A stretch of DNA of 23,954 bases, taken from assembly GCA_016296945.1 (NCBI GenBank), contig JAEDHQ010000022.1:1-23954 (forward strand). Reading direction: 5' to 3'. Both the position numbers and the translations under genes were made by a program. Shown piece after piece: positions 17,862-23,954 of this stretch (position 1 is its first letter; each line of letters opens with the position of its first letter). The notes beneath the pieces are model-generated. The model saw only the letters and a program-made list of their open reading frames with translations, did no database searches and had not been told where the DNA came from. This DNA is from Bacilli bacterium. GTDB taxonomy: Bacteria; Bacillota_I; Bacilli_A; ML615J-28; CAG-698.

Positions 17862-19142
17862 ATGAATGTAAGAAAATTAGCTGTAGATGCTATTGATAAA
17901 ATAATGATAAATAATGCTTATAGCAATATTGTTGTTAATGATGTATTGAATAAATATGAACTTAGTAATGAAGATCGTGGCCTTTTTACAAATCTAGTTT
18001 ATGGAACATTACAACACTTATTAACAATTGAATATTATATCGAACCATTTATAGCTAAGAAAAAACCAAAGCATTGGGTTAGATATTTATTATATATGAG
18101 TGTGTATCAATTAGTTTATTTGAAATCTGCTGAATATGCTGTTGTGAATGAAGCAACAAGCATTGCTCGCCTTAAAGATAAACAAATTGCTTCATTTGTA
18201 AATGGCGTATTAAGAAACTTTTTACGTAATCCTTTAAAGGATATTGAAGAATTAAGAAAAGTTGGTGAGGTAGAATACTTAAGTGTTAAATATTCTCATC
18301 CTGATTGGTTAGTTGCTTTTTTCTTAAAAGATTATTCATTTGAAACGGTTGAAAATATTTTAAAAGAAAATATTTTAGAGAAAAAAGATGCAATTCGAGT
18401 TAATACTTTGAAAACAACAAAATCAGAAGTTAAATTCTTATTGGATAATTTAGGTATAAAATATACTGAAAGTGAGATTGCAAAAGATGCATTAGTAGTT
18501 GAGGCAAGTGTAGTAAATACAGAACTTTTCAAAGATGGTTTAATAACTGTTCAAGATATTTCCAGTCAATTAACTTCACTTATTTGTGATCCACAAGAAA
18601 ATAGTTCAGTTTTAGATTTATGCAGTGCTCCTGGCGGTAAAGTTGCATATATGTCAGCCTTAATGAAAAATACAGGAGTAATATATGCTTGTGATATTTA
18701 TCAACATAAGATTAAATTAATGAATGATCTATTTAATCGTTTAGGTGTTAAAAATGTGAAACCACAATTAATTGATGCTAGAATGGTACATAAACATGTA
18801 AAAGAAGGATGTTTTGATTATGTGTTAGCAGATGCTCCATGTAGTGGTCTTGGAGTGATTTCTCATAAAGTAGATTTAAAATATCGCATTTCACTTGATG
18901 CTATTGATAATATTTTAGCGTTGCAAGAAGAAATTCTTGAGACTACTTGGAAATTAGTAAAAGTGAATGGCTATTATGTTTATAGTACTTGTACAATTAA
19001 CAAAGATGAAAATGAATATATGATTAAAAAGTTTTTAAAGAAGCATCCTAATTTTGAAGTGGTTTACGAAAAACAAATATTACCAACAGATTATCATACT
19101 GATGGTTTTTATATTTGTAAGATGAGGAGAAATAATGAATAG
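17862..19142 (+). CDS. rsmB: 16S rRNA (cytosine-967-C5)-methyltransferase RsmB
   Basis: A 426-residue RNA methyltransferase that makes m5C967 in 16S rRNA using SAM. Residues 1-125 are the NusB-like RNA-binding domain (VNDVLNKYELSNEDRGLFTNLVYG). The catalytic domain has SAM motif I LDLCSAPGGK (251-260), D278 in ACDIY, DAPCSGLG with C327 and STCT with C377, the two cysteines of the m5C enzyme family. Length is normal. It starts two bases after the PHP gene and its stop overlaps the rlmN start by eight bases. This is the position of yloM in Bacillus, followed there by yloN (rlmN), as here. No strong SD precedes the ATG, consistent with translational coupling. Confidence 0.95.
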   Translation: MNVRKLAVDAIDKIMINNAYSNIVVNDVLNKYELSNEDRGLFTNLVYGTLQHLLTIEYYIEPFIAKKKPKHWVRYLLYMSVYQLVYLKSAEYAVVNEATSIARLKDKQIASFVNGVLRNFLRNPLKDIEELRKVGEVEYLSVKYSHPDWLVAFFLKDYSFETVENILKENILEKKDAIRVNTLKTTKSEVKFLLDNLGIKYTESEIAKDALVVEASVVNTELFKDGLITVQDISSQLTSLICDPQENSSVLDLCSAPGGKVAYMSALMKNTGVIYACDIYQHKIKLMNDLFNRLGVKNVKPQLIDARMVHKHVKEGCFDYVLADAPCSGLGVISHKVDLKYRISLDAIDNILALQEEILETTWKLVKVNGYYVYSTCTINKDENEYMIKKFLKKHPNFEVVYEKQILPTDYHTDGFYICKMRRNNE

Positions 19143-20190
19143 TTCAATTTATAATTATACTAAAAAAGAATTAGAACAATATTTTATTTCTAAAGACTTA
19201 GCAAAATTTCGTGCTACGCAAGTAATTGAGGGAATATATCGTGAAAAAGTAAAGGATTTTCAAGATATTAGTAATTTAAGTAAGGATGTAAAAGCATTAC
19301 TTAAAGATGATTTTATAATTGATGAGTTGAGCGTTGAAAAGAAAAGTGTCGCTAGTGATGGGACAACTAAATTTTTATTTAAATTATCTGATGGAAATCT
19401 GATTGAAACTGTTTTAATGATTCATCCATATGGCTATAGTGTTTGTGTTACTAGCCAAGTAGGTTGTAATATGGGATGCGCTTTTTGTGCAAGTGGAACA
19501 ACTAAAAAGATTAGAAATTTAGAACCATTTGAAATGGTCCTCCAAGTTCTTACAATTGATAATATGCTGGCATTAGAAGATAAAAGAGTAAGCCATGTTG
19601 TTGTAATGGGAATCGGTGAACCTTTTGATAATTATGATAATGTAATGAAATTTGTGAGTATCATTAATGAACAAAAAGGATTAGCAATTGGTGCTCGTCA
19701 TCTAACAATTTCTACATGTGGATTAGTACCAAAGATTATAGAATTTAGTGAATTTCCTTTGCAAGTAAATCTTGCCATATCTTTACATTTTGCAACTGAT
19801 GAATTAAGAGATAAATATATGCCAATTAATCGTAAATATAAACTTCACGAATTAATTGAAGCTTGTAAATACTATTACGAAAAAACAAATCGACGCTTAA
19901 CATTCGAATATATTTTATTAGATGGAATTAATGATTCGTTAGCGGATGCTATGGATCTTGTTGAGTTAATTAAAGGATTGAATTGTTATGTTAATTTAAT
20001 TCCATACAATAATTCTGATACGTTTAAAGGAATCTTAAGAAGAACAACTGAGACTAGAAGAGATGCATTCTTTGATTATTTGAATAAGAATCATATCAAT
20101 GCGATTGTTCGAAAAGAGCATGGTACTGATATAGATGCTGCTTGTGGTCAATTAAGGGTAAAGGCTTTGAAAGAAAAGAAAGAGATATAG
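19135..20190 (+). CDS. rlmN: 23S rRNA (adenine-2503-C2)/tRNA methyltransferase RlmN
   Basis: A 351-residue radical-SAM enzyme that methylates C2 of A2503 in 23S rRNA and A37 in some tRNAs; length is normal. Residues 1-60 are the usual accessory N-terminal domain (FISKDLAKFRATQVIEGIY). The 4Fe-4S cluster is held by C111, C115 and C118 in CNMGCAFC, and the methyl-carrier cysteine is C337 in AACGQL near the C-terminus. Also visible: VVMGIGEPFDNYDNV and the LAISLHF strand. The start is set by GAGGAG (19124-19129), five bases upstream, inside the end of rsmB, which it overlaps by eight bases. In Bacillus the next genes are prpC and prkC; here they are missing and rsgA follows after 39 bases. Confidence 0.96.
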   Translation: MNSSIYNYTKKELEQYFISKDLAKFRATQVIEGIYREKVKDFQDISNLSKDVKALLKDDFIIDELSVEKKSVASDGTTKFLFKLSDGNLIETVLMIHPYGYSVCVTSQVGCNMGCAFCASGTTKKIRNLEPFEMVLQVLTIDNMLALEDKRVSHVVVMGIGEPFDNYDNVMKFVSIINEQKGLAIGARHLTISTCGLVPKIIEFSEFPLQVNLAISLHFATDELRDKYMPINRKYKLHELIEACKYYYEKTNRRLTFEYILLDGINDSLADAMDLVELIKGLNCYVNLIPYNNSDTFKGILRRTTETRRDAFFDYLNKNHINAIVRKEHGTDIDAACGQLRVKALKEKKEI

Positions 20191-20229
20191 AATATTTTTT
20201 AGAAGACACTTTAGGAAAGGAGGTAATTT

Positions 20230-21111
20230 ATGAAGGAAATATATCAAAAAGGATTAGTGCAAAAATCAATTAGTGGTGAGTATGGTGTAATCTATAAAGA
20301 TGATATTTATGTTTGTAAACCACGTGGTGTATTTCGTCATAATGAATCTAATGTAAAGGTAGGAGATTATGTAGATTTTGATCCTTCTACAAACATTATT
20401 ACTAAAGTGTATCCAAGAAAAAATGATTTAATAAGGCCTGTCATGGCTAATATTGATAAAGCTTTTTTAGTAATTTCGATTAAAGAACCAGATTTGAATT
20501 TAAATCTATTAGATAAAATGATTTCTATTTTAGAATATAATAATATTGAAATAATCATTATCTTTACTAAAAATGATTTGCTAACTACAGAAGAACAAAT
20601 TGAGTTTAATAAAGTTAAGTGTTATTATGAAAGTATCGGTTATCAAATTTTTGTTTCTTCAAAAGAAAGCTTTGATGAAGGGATACTTGAACAATTAAAA
20701 TCATCAATTTGTGTCTTAACTGGTCAAAGCGGAGTAGGAAAAAGTACCTTGTTAAATAATATGGATAAAGCCTTAAATTTGAAGACAAATGCAATTTCTA
20801 AGGCTTTAGGTAGAGGCAAACATACAACTCGCCATATTGAGCTTTTCCCTGTTGGTGGAGGTTATCTTGCTGATTCTCCGGGGTTTGGAAATGTTAGTTT
20901 TGATGAAATGGATGAACTTACATTCAGCCAAACTTTTGTTGAGTTCTTTAAAGAAAGTTCTAATTGTAAATATAATCATTGCACGCATATTAATGAACCT
21001 AAGTGTTGTATAAAAGAGAAAGTATTGAATGGTGAAATTTTGAAATCACGTTATGACAATTATCTATTGTTTATGAATGAAATCAAGGAAGCCAAAAAGA
21101 GAAAGTATTAG
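20230..21111 (+). CDS. rsgA: Ribosome small subunit-dependent GTPase RsgA
   Basis: A 293-residue circularly permuted GTPase that helps mature the 30S subunit. Domains in order: an OB fold (about 1-65), the GTPase core with motifs in the permuted order G4 TKND (113-116), G1 GQSGVGKS (165-172) and G3 DSPG (215-218), and a C-terminal zinc finger with C246, C251, H253 and C259. Length is typical. SD AAAGGAGGT is seven bases from the ATG. It lies 39 bases after rlmN and overlaps nothing until rpe, which starts 11 bases after its stop. In Bacillus this gene (cpgA) is directly downstream of prkC, whose product phosphorylates it; that kinase is absent here. Confidence 0.96.
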   Translation: MKEIYQKGLVQKSISGEYGVIYKDDIYVCKPRGVFRHNESNVKVGDYVDFDPSTNIITKVYPRKNDLIRPVMANIDKAFLVISIKEPDLNLNLLDKMISILEYNNIEIIIIFTKNDLLTTEEQIEFNKVKCYYESIGYQIFVSSKESFDEGILEQLKSSICVLTGQSGVGKSTLLNNMDKALNLKTNAISKALGRGKHTTRHIELFPVGGGYLADSPGFGNVSFDEMDELTFSQTFVEFFKESSNCKYNHCTHINEPKCCIKEKVLNGEILKSRYDNYLLFMNEIKEAKKRKY

Positions 21112-21121
21112 GAGTGAGATT

Positions 21122-21760
21122 ATGATTGTAGCCCCATCTATTTTATCTGCTGATTTTAATAGATTATTAGAAGAAGTGAAAGAATGTAATAATGCTGAGT
21201 TTATTCATATTGATGTAATGGATGGACATTTTGTACCAAATATATCTTTTGGACCAGCAGTATATAAAAACTTAAAAGGAAAAGTAAACAATGTTTTTGA
21301 TGTGCATTTAATGATAAGTGATCCAATGAAATATTTAGATGATCATGTAAATGCTGGTGCTGATATTTATACATTTCATTATGAAGCAGTTAATGATGTA
21401 AAAGAAATGATTGAAGAAATTAAAAAAAGAAATATCAAAGTGGGTATTTCAATTAAACCAAAAACAGATGTAAAATTATTACTTCCATACTTAAAAGATT
21501 TGGATTTAGTACTAGTAATGAGTGTTGAACCGGGTTTTGGTGGACAAACTTTTATAGATAGTGCTTTAGGAAAAATTGAAGAATTAGCTCGCTTGAAAAA
21601 AGAAAATAATTATCATTACTTAATTGAAGTAGATGGTGGAATTAATCAAGAAACTGCTAAGTTAGTAGCTAAAGTTGGGTGTGAAGTTGTTGTTGCGGGA
21701 ACTTATATCTTTAAATCACAAGATCGTAAGAAAACAATTGAATATTTAAAGAGTCTATAA
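21122..21760 (+). CDS. rpe: Ribulose-phosphate 3-epimerase
   Basis: A 212-residue TIM-barrel enzyme that interconverts ribulose 5-phosphate and xylulose 5-phosphate in the pentose phosphate pathway. Signatures: PSILSADF (5-12), HIDVMDGHFVPN with H29, D31 and D34, VHLMI with H62, SVEPGFGGQTF, and EVDGGI with the second catalytic aspartate near 172. I chose ATG 21122, with GGAG seven bases upstream (21111-21114), over a start at 21077 that would add fifteen unlike residues inside rsgA. Length then agrees with the family. It is the last gene of the long operon; downstream gene spoVM has its own promoter. Confidence 0.95.
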   Translation: MIVAPSILSADFNRLLEEVKECNNAEFIHIDVMDGHFVPNISFGPAVYKNLKGKVNNVFDVHLMISDPMKYLDDHVNAGADIYTFHYEAVNDVKEMIEEIKKRNIKVGISIKPKTDVKLLLPYLKDLDLVLVMSVEPGFGGQTFIDSALGKIEELARLKKENNYHYLIEVDGGINQETAKLVAKVGCEVVVAGTYIFKSQDRKKTIEYLKSL

Positions 21761-21787
21761 AAATACAACATAAAAATTAAATTCTAA

Positions 21788-21795
21788 CATATAAT
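21788..21795 (+). promoter_or_regulatory. Promoter -10 of spoVM, sigma-A or sigma-E like
   Basis: CATATAAT (21788-21795) fits the sigma-A -10 (TATAAT) and is also one base from the sigma-E type CATACAAT. No clear -35 for either is visible in the AT-rich sequence ahead. Bacillus spoVM is under sigma-E, which makes the resemblance worth noting. Confidence 0.35.
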
Positions 21796-21819
21796 GATAA
21801 TAGAATATGGAGGAGTTTT

Positions 21820-21897
21820 ATGAAATTTATTGTTGTGAAATTGCCGAAAGTTTTTTCTCTTATAGTTTCATTCTTTATGAAATTATTTAAAAAATAA
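21820..21897 (+). CDS. spoVM: SpoVM-like 25-residue sporulation peptide
   Basis: A 25-codon gene with a strong SD (GGAGG at 21809-21813, six bases from ATG). The peptide begins MKF, has KLPK at 7-10 and IV at 15-16, and ends in a basic LFKK; Bacillus SpoVM is 26 residues with MKF, KLPK at the same positions, IV at 15-16 and a basic tail. P9, needed there for curvature sensing, is kept. SpoVM is an amphipathic helix that inserts in the forespore membrane and anchors SpoIVA, starting coat assembly. The position, after rpe and before rpmB, is that of spoVM in Bacillus (thiN is missing). It is followed by a terminator. A short helical peptide could match by chance, but sequence plus location make the call good. 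The host should then be, or descend from, a spore former. Confidence 0.8.
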   Translation: MKFIVVKLPKVFSLIVSFFMKLFKK

Positions 21898-21918
21898 CAA
21901 ATAATAAGTTGAAATAAG

Positions 21919-21953
21919 CAGTGTTGGAAATTAAGCCAACATTGTTTTTATTT
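21919..21953 (+). terminator. spoVM terminator
   Basis: CAGTGTTGG (21919-21927) pairs with CCAACATTG (21936-21944), nine pairs including one G-U, followed by TTTTTATTT. Confidence 0.85.
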
Positions 21954-21980
21954 AAGTTTTAAATAATGAGGATGAATAAT

Positions 21981-22009
21981 TTGTAATTAAAAGATAAATA
22001 TTGTATAAT
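21981..22009 (+). promoter_or_regulatory. Promoter of the NamZ-like lipoprotein gene
   Basis: TTGTAA (21981-21986), 17-base spacer and TATAAT (22004-22009), with a start near 22016. The leader is about 32 bases. Confidence 0.75.
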
Positions 22010-22047
22010 ATATTCATTAGAAAATTATTGTGGAGGGTATGATAAAA

Positions 22048-23361
22048 ATGAAAAAGTATTTTATTTTCATATTAATTATTTTGACTTTATGCTTATTTGG
22101 TTGTAATCCTAAATGCGAAGAATGTAAAGAGTGTGAAGAATGTAAAGAATGTGAAGAATGCAAGATCTGTGAAGTGTGTGAAAAATGTGAAGAATGCGAA
22201 CAATGCAAAGAGTGTGAAGAATGTCCTGAAATAATAAAAAAGGAACCAGTTTTATTAGGGATAGATAGAATAAATGACTATTTACCTTGGTTTGAAGGAA
22301 AAAGAGTTGGTTTAATAACAAATCCGACAGGTATAAATAGTAACTATGAATCTTCCATTGATGTGTTGTATGAAAAAGTGAATTTAGTTAGTTTGTTTGC
22401 CCCAGAACATGGGATTCGTGGTAGTGCTATGGCGGGAGCAACAGTAGGAAAAGAAGTTGATCCAGTTACAAATCTCCCTGTTTATAGTTTATATGGTAAT
22501 ACAAAAAAACCAACTAAAGAAATGATGGATACGATTGATATTTTATGCATTGATATCCAAGATGTTGGTGCTCGTTTTTATACCTATATTTATACAATGG
22601 CTTATGCGATGGAAGCTTGTAAAGAATATGGAAAAACATTTATTGTTTTTGATCGCCCTAATCCTGTCAGTGGTAGTGTTGTCGAAGGTAATATTCTTGA
22701 TATGAATTATTCATCTTTTATAGGCATGTATCCATTAGTTCAAAGACATGGTATGACAATTGGGGAAATTGCTAATTATTTTGCATTAGTACAAGGAATA
22801 AATTGTAATTTAAAAATTATAAAAATGAAAAATTGGGATCGCGATTATTATTTTGATGATTGCCAAATTCCTTGGGTGATGCCATCGCCTAATATGCCAA
22901 CAGTTGACACTGCTTTAGTTTATACTGGCACTTGCATTTTTGAAGGAACAAATTTAAGTGAAGGAAGAGGAACAACAAGACCATTTGAATTAATTGGTGC
23001 CCCATTTATTGATAGTGTAAAATGGGCTAATAAACTAAATGCCTTGAATTTAGATGGTGTCATCTTTAGACCAGCAGCTTTCACACCAACTACTTCTAAA
23101 TTTAGTGGTCAAACATGTTATGGTGTTCAAGTACACGTTACTGATAGAACAACTTTTGATGCTGTTAAAACTGGTTGGGCAATGCTTGATGTGGTTAGAG
23201 ATTTATATCCTTCAAAATTAACGTATACTAGTACTATTAATTTATTATCAGGATGTGATTACTTAAAAAATGATTTATATTCTTTAGATGAATATTTCAA
23301 AATTATTGATAATGATACGGCTGAATTTTTAGAAATCAGAAAAGGATGTTTGCTTTATTAA
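22048..23361 (+). CDS. NamZ-type exo-beta-N-acetylmuramidase lipoprotein (DUF1343) with cysteine-repeat stalk
   Basis: A 437-residue exported lipoprotein. Residues 1-19 are a lipoprotein signal ending LFGC (C19). Residues 23-59 are a stalk with 13 cysteines exactly three apart (C23 to C59), alternating with glutamate and lysine. Residues about 70-437 are the DUF1343/NamZ domain, which releases N-acetylmuramic acid from the ends of peptidoglycan fragments: GKRVGLITNPTG, LFAPEHGIRG with the probable catalytic glutamate, DIQDVGARFYTYI, FDRPNPVSG, RHGMTIGE, PSPNMPT, EGTNLSEGRGTTRPFEL, GVQVHVTDR and a typical ending CLLY. The enzyme is complete. ATG 22048 is preferred over a GTG at 22030: GGAGGG (22032-22037) is ten bases upstream and the signal starts MKK. 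It would recycle or scavenge cell-wall sugar at the cell surface. The gene is inserted between spoVM and rpmB. Confidence 0.92.
   Translation: MKKYFIFILIILTLCLFGCNPKCEECKECEECKECEECKICEVCEKCEECEQCKECEECPEIIKKEPVLLGIDRINDYLPWFEGKRVGLITNPTGINSNYESSIDVLYEKVNLVSLFAPEHGIRGSAMAGATVGKEVDPVTNLPVYSLYGNTKKPTKEMMDTIDILCIDIQDVGARFYTYIYTMAYAMEACKEYGKTFIVFDRPNPVSGSVVEGNILDMNYSSFIGMYPLVQRHGMTIGEIANYFALVQGINCNLKIIKMKNWDRDYYFDDCQIPWVMPSPNMPTVDTALVYTGTCIFEGTNLSEGRGTTRPFELIGAPFIDSVKWANKLNALNLDGVIFRPAAFTPTTSKFSGQTCYGVQVHVTDRTTFDAVKTGWAMLDVVRDLYPSKLTYTSTINLLSGCDYLKNDLYSLDEYFKIIDNDTAEFLEIRKGCLLY
22114..22224 (+). repeat. Minisatellite coding the period-3 cysteine stalk
   Basis: The 111 bases repeat a nine-base unit of the type TGT GAA GAA / TGT AAA GAG, with most units fitting TGY RAR GAR. 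Cysteine occurs at every third codon without exception, thirteen times, while the positions between vary (E, K, V, I, Q), so the period is under selection at protein level and not only a DNA slippage product. Confidence 0.85.
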
Positions 23362-23372
23362 TAAATAAAAAA

Positions 23373-23414
23373 AGCTGTTACATATTTTGTTGTTTACACA
23401 AAATCGTAACAGCT
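23373..23414 (-). terminator. Long hairpin, terminator of the minus-strand rpmB transcript
   Basis: AGCTGTTAC (23373-23381) pairs with GTAACAGCT (23406-23414), and ATTTTGT (23384-23390) with ACAAAAT (23398-23404) inside. On the minus strand it is followed by a seven-T tract (AAAAAAA at 23367-23373 on the plus strand). On the plus strand no T tract follows. Confidence 0.6.
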
Positions 23415-23443
23415 ATAATAAATTACAAAAAGAAGAAAAAGAA

Positions 23444-23466
23444 AAAAAGGCTTAATCAGCCTTTTT
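23444..23466. terminator. Bidirectional terminator between namZ-like gene and rpmB
   Basis: AAAAAGGCT (23444-23452) and AGCCTTTTT (23458-23466) form a perfect 9-bp stem around TAATC, with A and T tracts on the outer sides. It can stop both convergent genes. The rpmB stop codon is 26 bases away. Confidence 0.8.
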
Positions 23467-23491
23467 CTTTTAGATCTCCTCACACGAAAGA

Positions 23492-23683
23492 TTATGCTCT
23501 TTCAACAAGTCCTGATCTTAAAGCACGTGTAGAAACATAAACACGTTTGATTTTGCCATCGGCATCTTTAATTCTAACCTTTTGAAGATTAGCTTTCCAA
23601 GTTCTTCTTGAAGCCTTCAATGAGTGAGGACGGTTGTTTCCGGCAACAGTGCCTAAACCAGTAACATAACATTTTCTTGCCAT
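23492..23683 (-). CDS. rpmB: Ribosomal protein L28 (bL28)
   Basis: A 63-residue basic protein of the large ribosomal subunit, of normal length for the short bacterial L28. The sequence starts MARKCYVTG and carries [19 protein letters not shown] and [12 protein letters not shown], all typical. It keeps a single cysteine at position 5 and so is of the C-minus form, without the CxxC zinc pairs seen in some lineages. SD GGAGGG lies nine bases upstream. It reads against the spoVM and namZ-like genes, the same opposite orientation as in Bacillus, and is set between a bidirectional terminator and its own promoter. Confidence 0.97.
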   Translation of the reverse strand: MARKCYVTGLGTVAGNNRPHSLKASRRTWKANLQKVRIKDADGKIKRVYVSTRALRSGLVERA

Positions 23684-23724
23684 ATTAGTACCCTCCTTAT
23701 TTATTGGTCTTAATAACCTTTAAT

Positions 23725-23753
23725 ATTATATCATAATAATATCGAAAAGTAAA
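23725..23753 (-). promoter_or_regulatory. rpmB promoter
   Basis: On the minus strand TATAAT (23725-23730 in plus coordinates) has TGA directly ahead and a -35-like TTTACT (23748-23753) at 17 bases. The extended -10 is the same nine-base string as at folT, gpmI and eno. Confidence 0.7.
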
Positions 23754-23882
23754 GCAAAATTTTCATTTTGTTTTCTTTTACATTGTATCTTTTACTAAAT
23801 AGTTAAAAAAGAAAATGTTTAAAGATATTATATAAATATCTAATTAAAGTCCTTTTATTTTTGAAAAACCACTAAAAAAATA

Positions 23883-23911
23883 TTGAAATTAATAGGCAGT
23901 TGTGGTATAAC
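23883..23911 (+). promoter_or_regulatory. Outward promoter of a gene beyond the window
   Basis: TTGAAA (23883-23888), 17-base spacer, TATAAC (23906-23911), with TGG before the -10 (extended). The transcript would start near 23918 and carry CACA/TGTG pairing at about 23920-23936. Between 23754 and 23882 I see nothing but AT-rich sequence with no gene. Confidence 0.6.
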
Positions 23912-23954
23912 CTGTCTTTCACAGATACATTTGTGTGGCGCAAATATTATACAA

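Noticed and set aside
21077..21121. Longer start for rpe inside rsgA
   Set aside because: The added residues are unlike the family, and a good SD serves ATG 21122.
22030..22047. Upstream GTG start adding six residues to the NamZ-like gene
   Set aside because: It overlaps the Shine-Dalgarno itself; ATG 22048 gives normal spacing and a standard MKK lipoprotein signal.
23346..23540. Plus-strand 64-codon frame across the terminators
   Set aside because: It spans two terminator hairpins and runs antisense into rpmB; its lysine run comes from the terminator A tract.

Overview
The window comes from a low-GC, AT-rich Gram-positive bacterium of the Bacillota. Gene order, SpoVM-type and L28 genes, lipoprotein signals and strong GGAGG ribosome binding sites point to Bacilli, perhaps a lineage near Erysipelotrichales or the sister groups of Mollicutes. 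That placement is inference. Conserved genes are full length with TGG for tryptophan and no internal TGA, so the standard bacterial code applies.

Region 1 (1-8345) is a polymorphic-toxin locus. It holds a small secreted protein, a 2022-residue secreted RHS/YD-repeat protein with two jelly-roll, carbohydrate-binding-like inserts, and a short hydrophobic, basic C-terminal tip after the DPTG junction. A membrane protein 3 bases downstream is the probable immunity partner. Behind it lie 1.1 kb without an intact gene: a decayed copy of the RHS core, a structured 165-base element closed by a perfect 12-bp inverted repeat, and four copies of a 47-base repeat spaced about 85 bp apart.

Region 2 (8346-10988) is a decayed mobile element: a DUF6291-like protein, a structured intergenic stretch, a frameshifted tnpV, two small proteins, a second frameshifted gene and a Tn4451/TnpX-type large serine recombinase with its middle deleted. 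Two of the frameshifts are each explained by one missing A in a poly-A run.

Region 3 (11000-12970) is an operon behind a tetrahydrofolate riboswitch: folT (folate ECF S component), a lipoprotein with a predicted Ig-like domain fused to a complete barnase domain, and a barstar. A strong terminator follows.

Region 4 (13000-23700) is core chromosome. gpmI and eno (lower glycolysis) have their own promoters. An unrecognised 290-residue gene then leads into a PHP phosphoesterase, rsmB, rlmN, rsgA and rpe. This is the Bacillus rsmB-rlmN-prpC-prkC-rsgA-rpe-thiN-spoVM-rpmB neighbourhood, but prpC, prkC and thiN are absent. A 25-codon spoVM-like gene sits exactly where spoVM lies in Bacillus. A NamZ-type muramidase lipoprotein with a 13-cysteine, period-3 stalk is inserted before convergent rpmB.

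The observations most worth checking are the SpoVM-like peptide, the CxxCxx stalk, the riboswitch-controlled lipoprotein barnase with barstar, the RHS tip/immunity pair, and the two structured or repeated elements flanking the mobile element.
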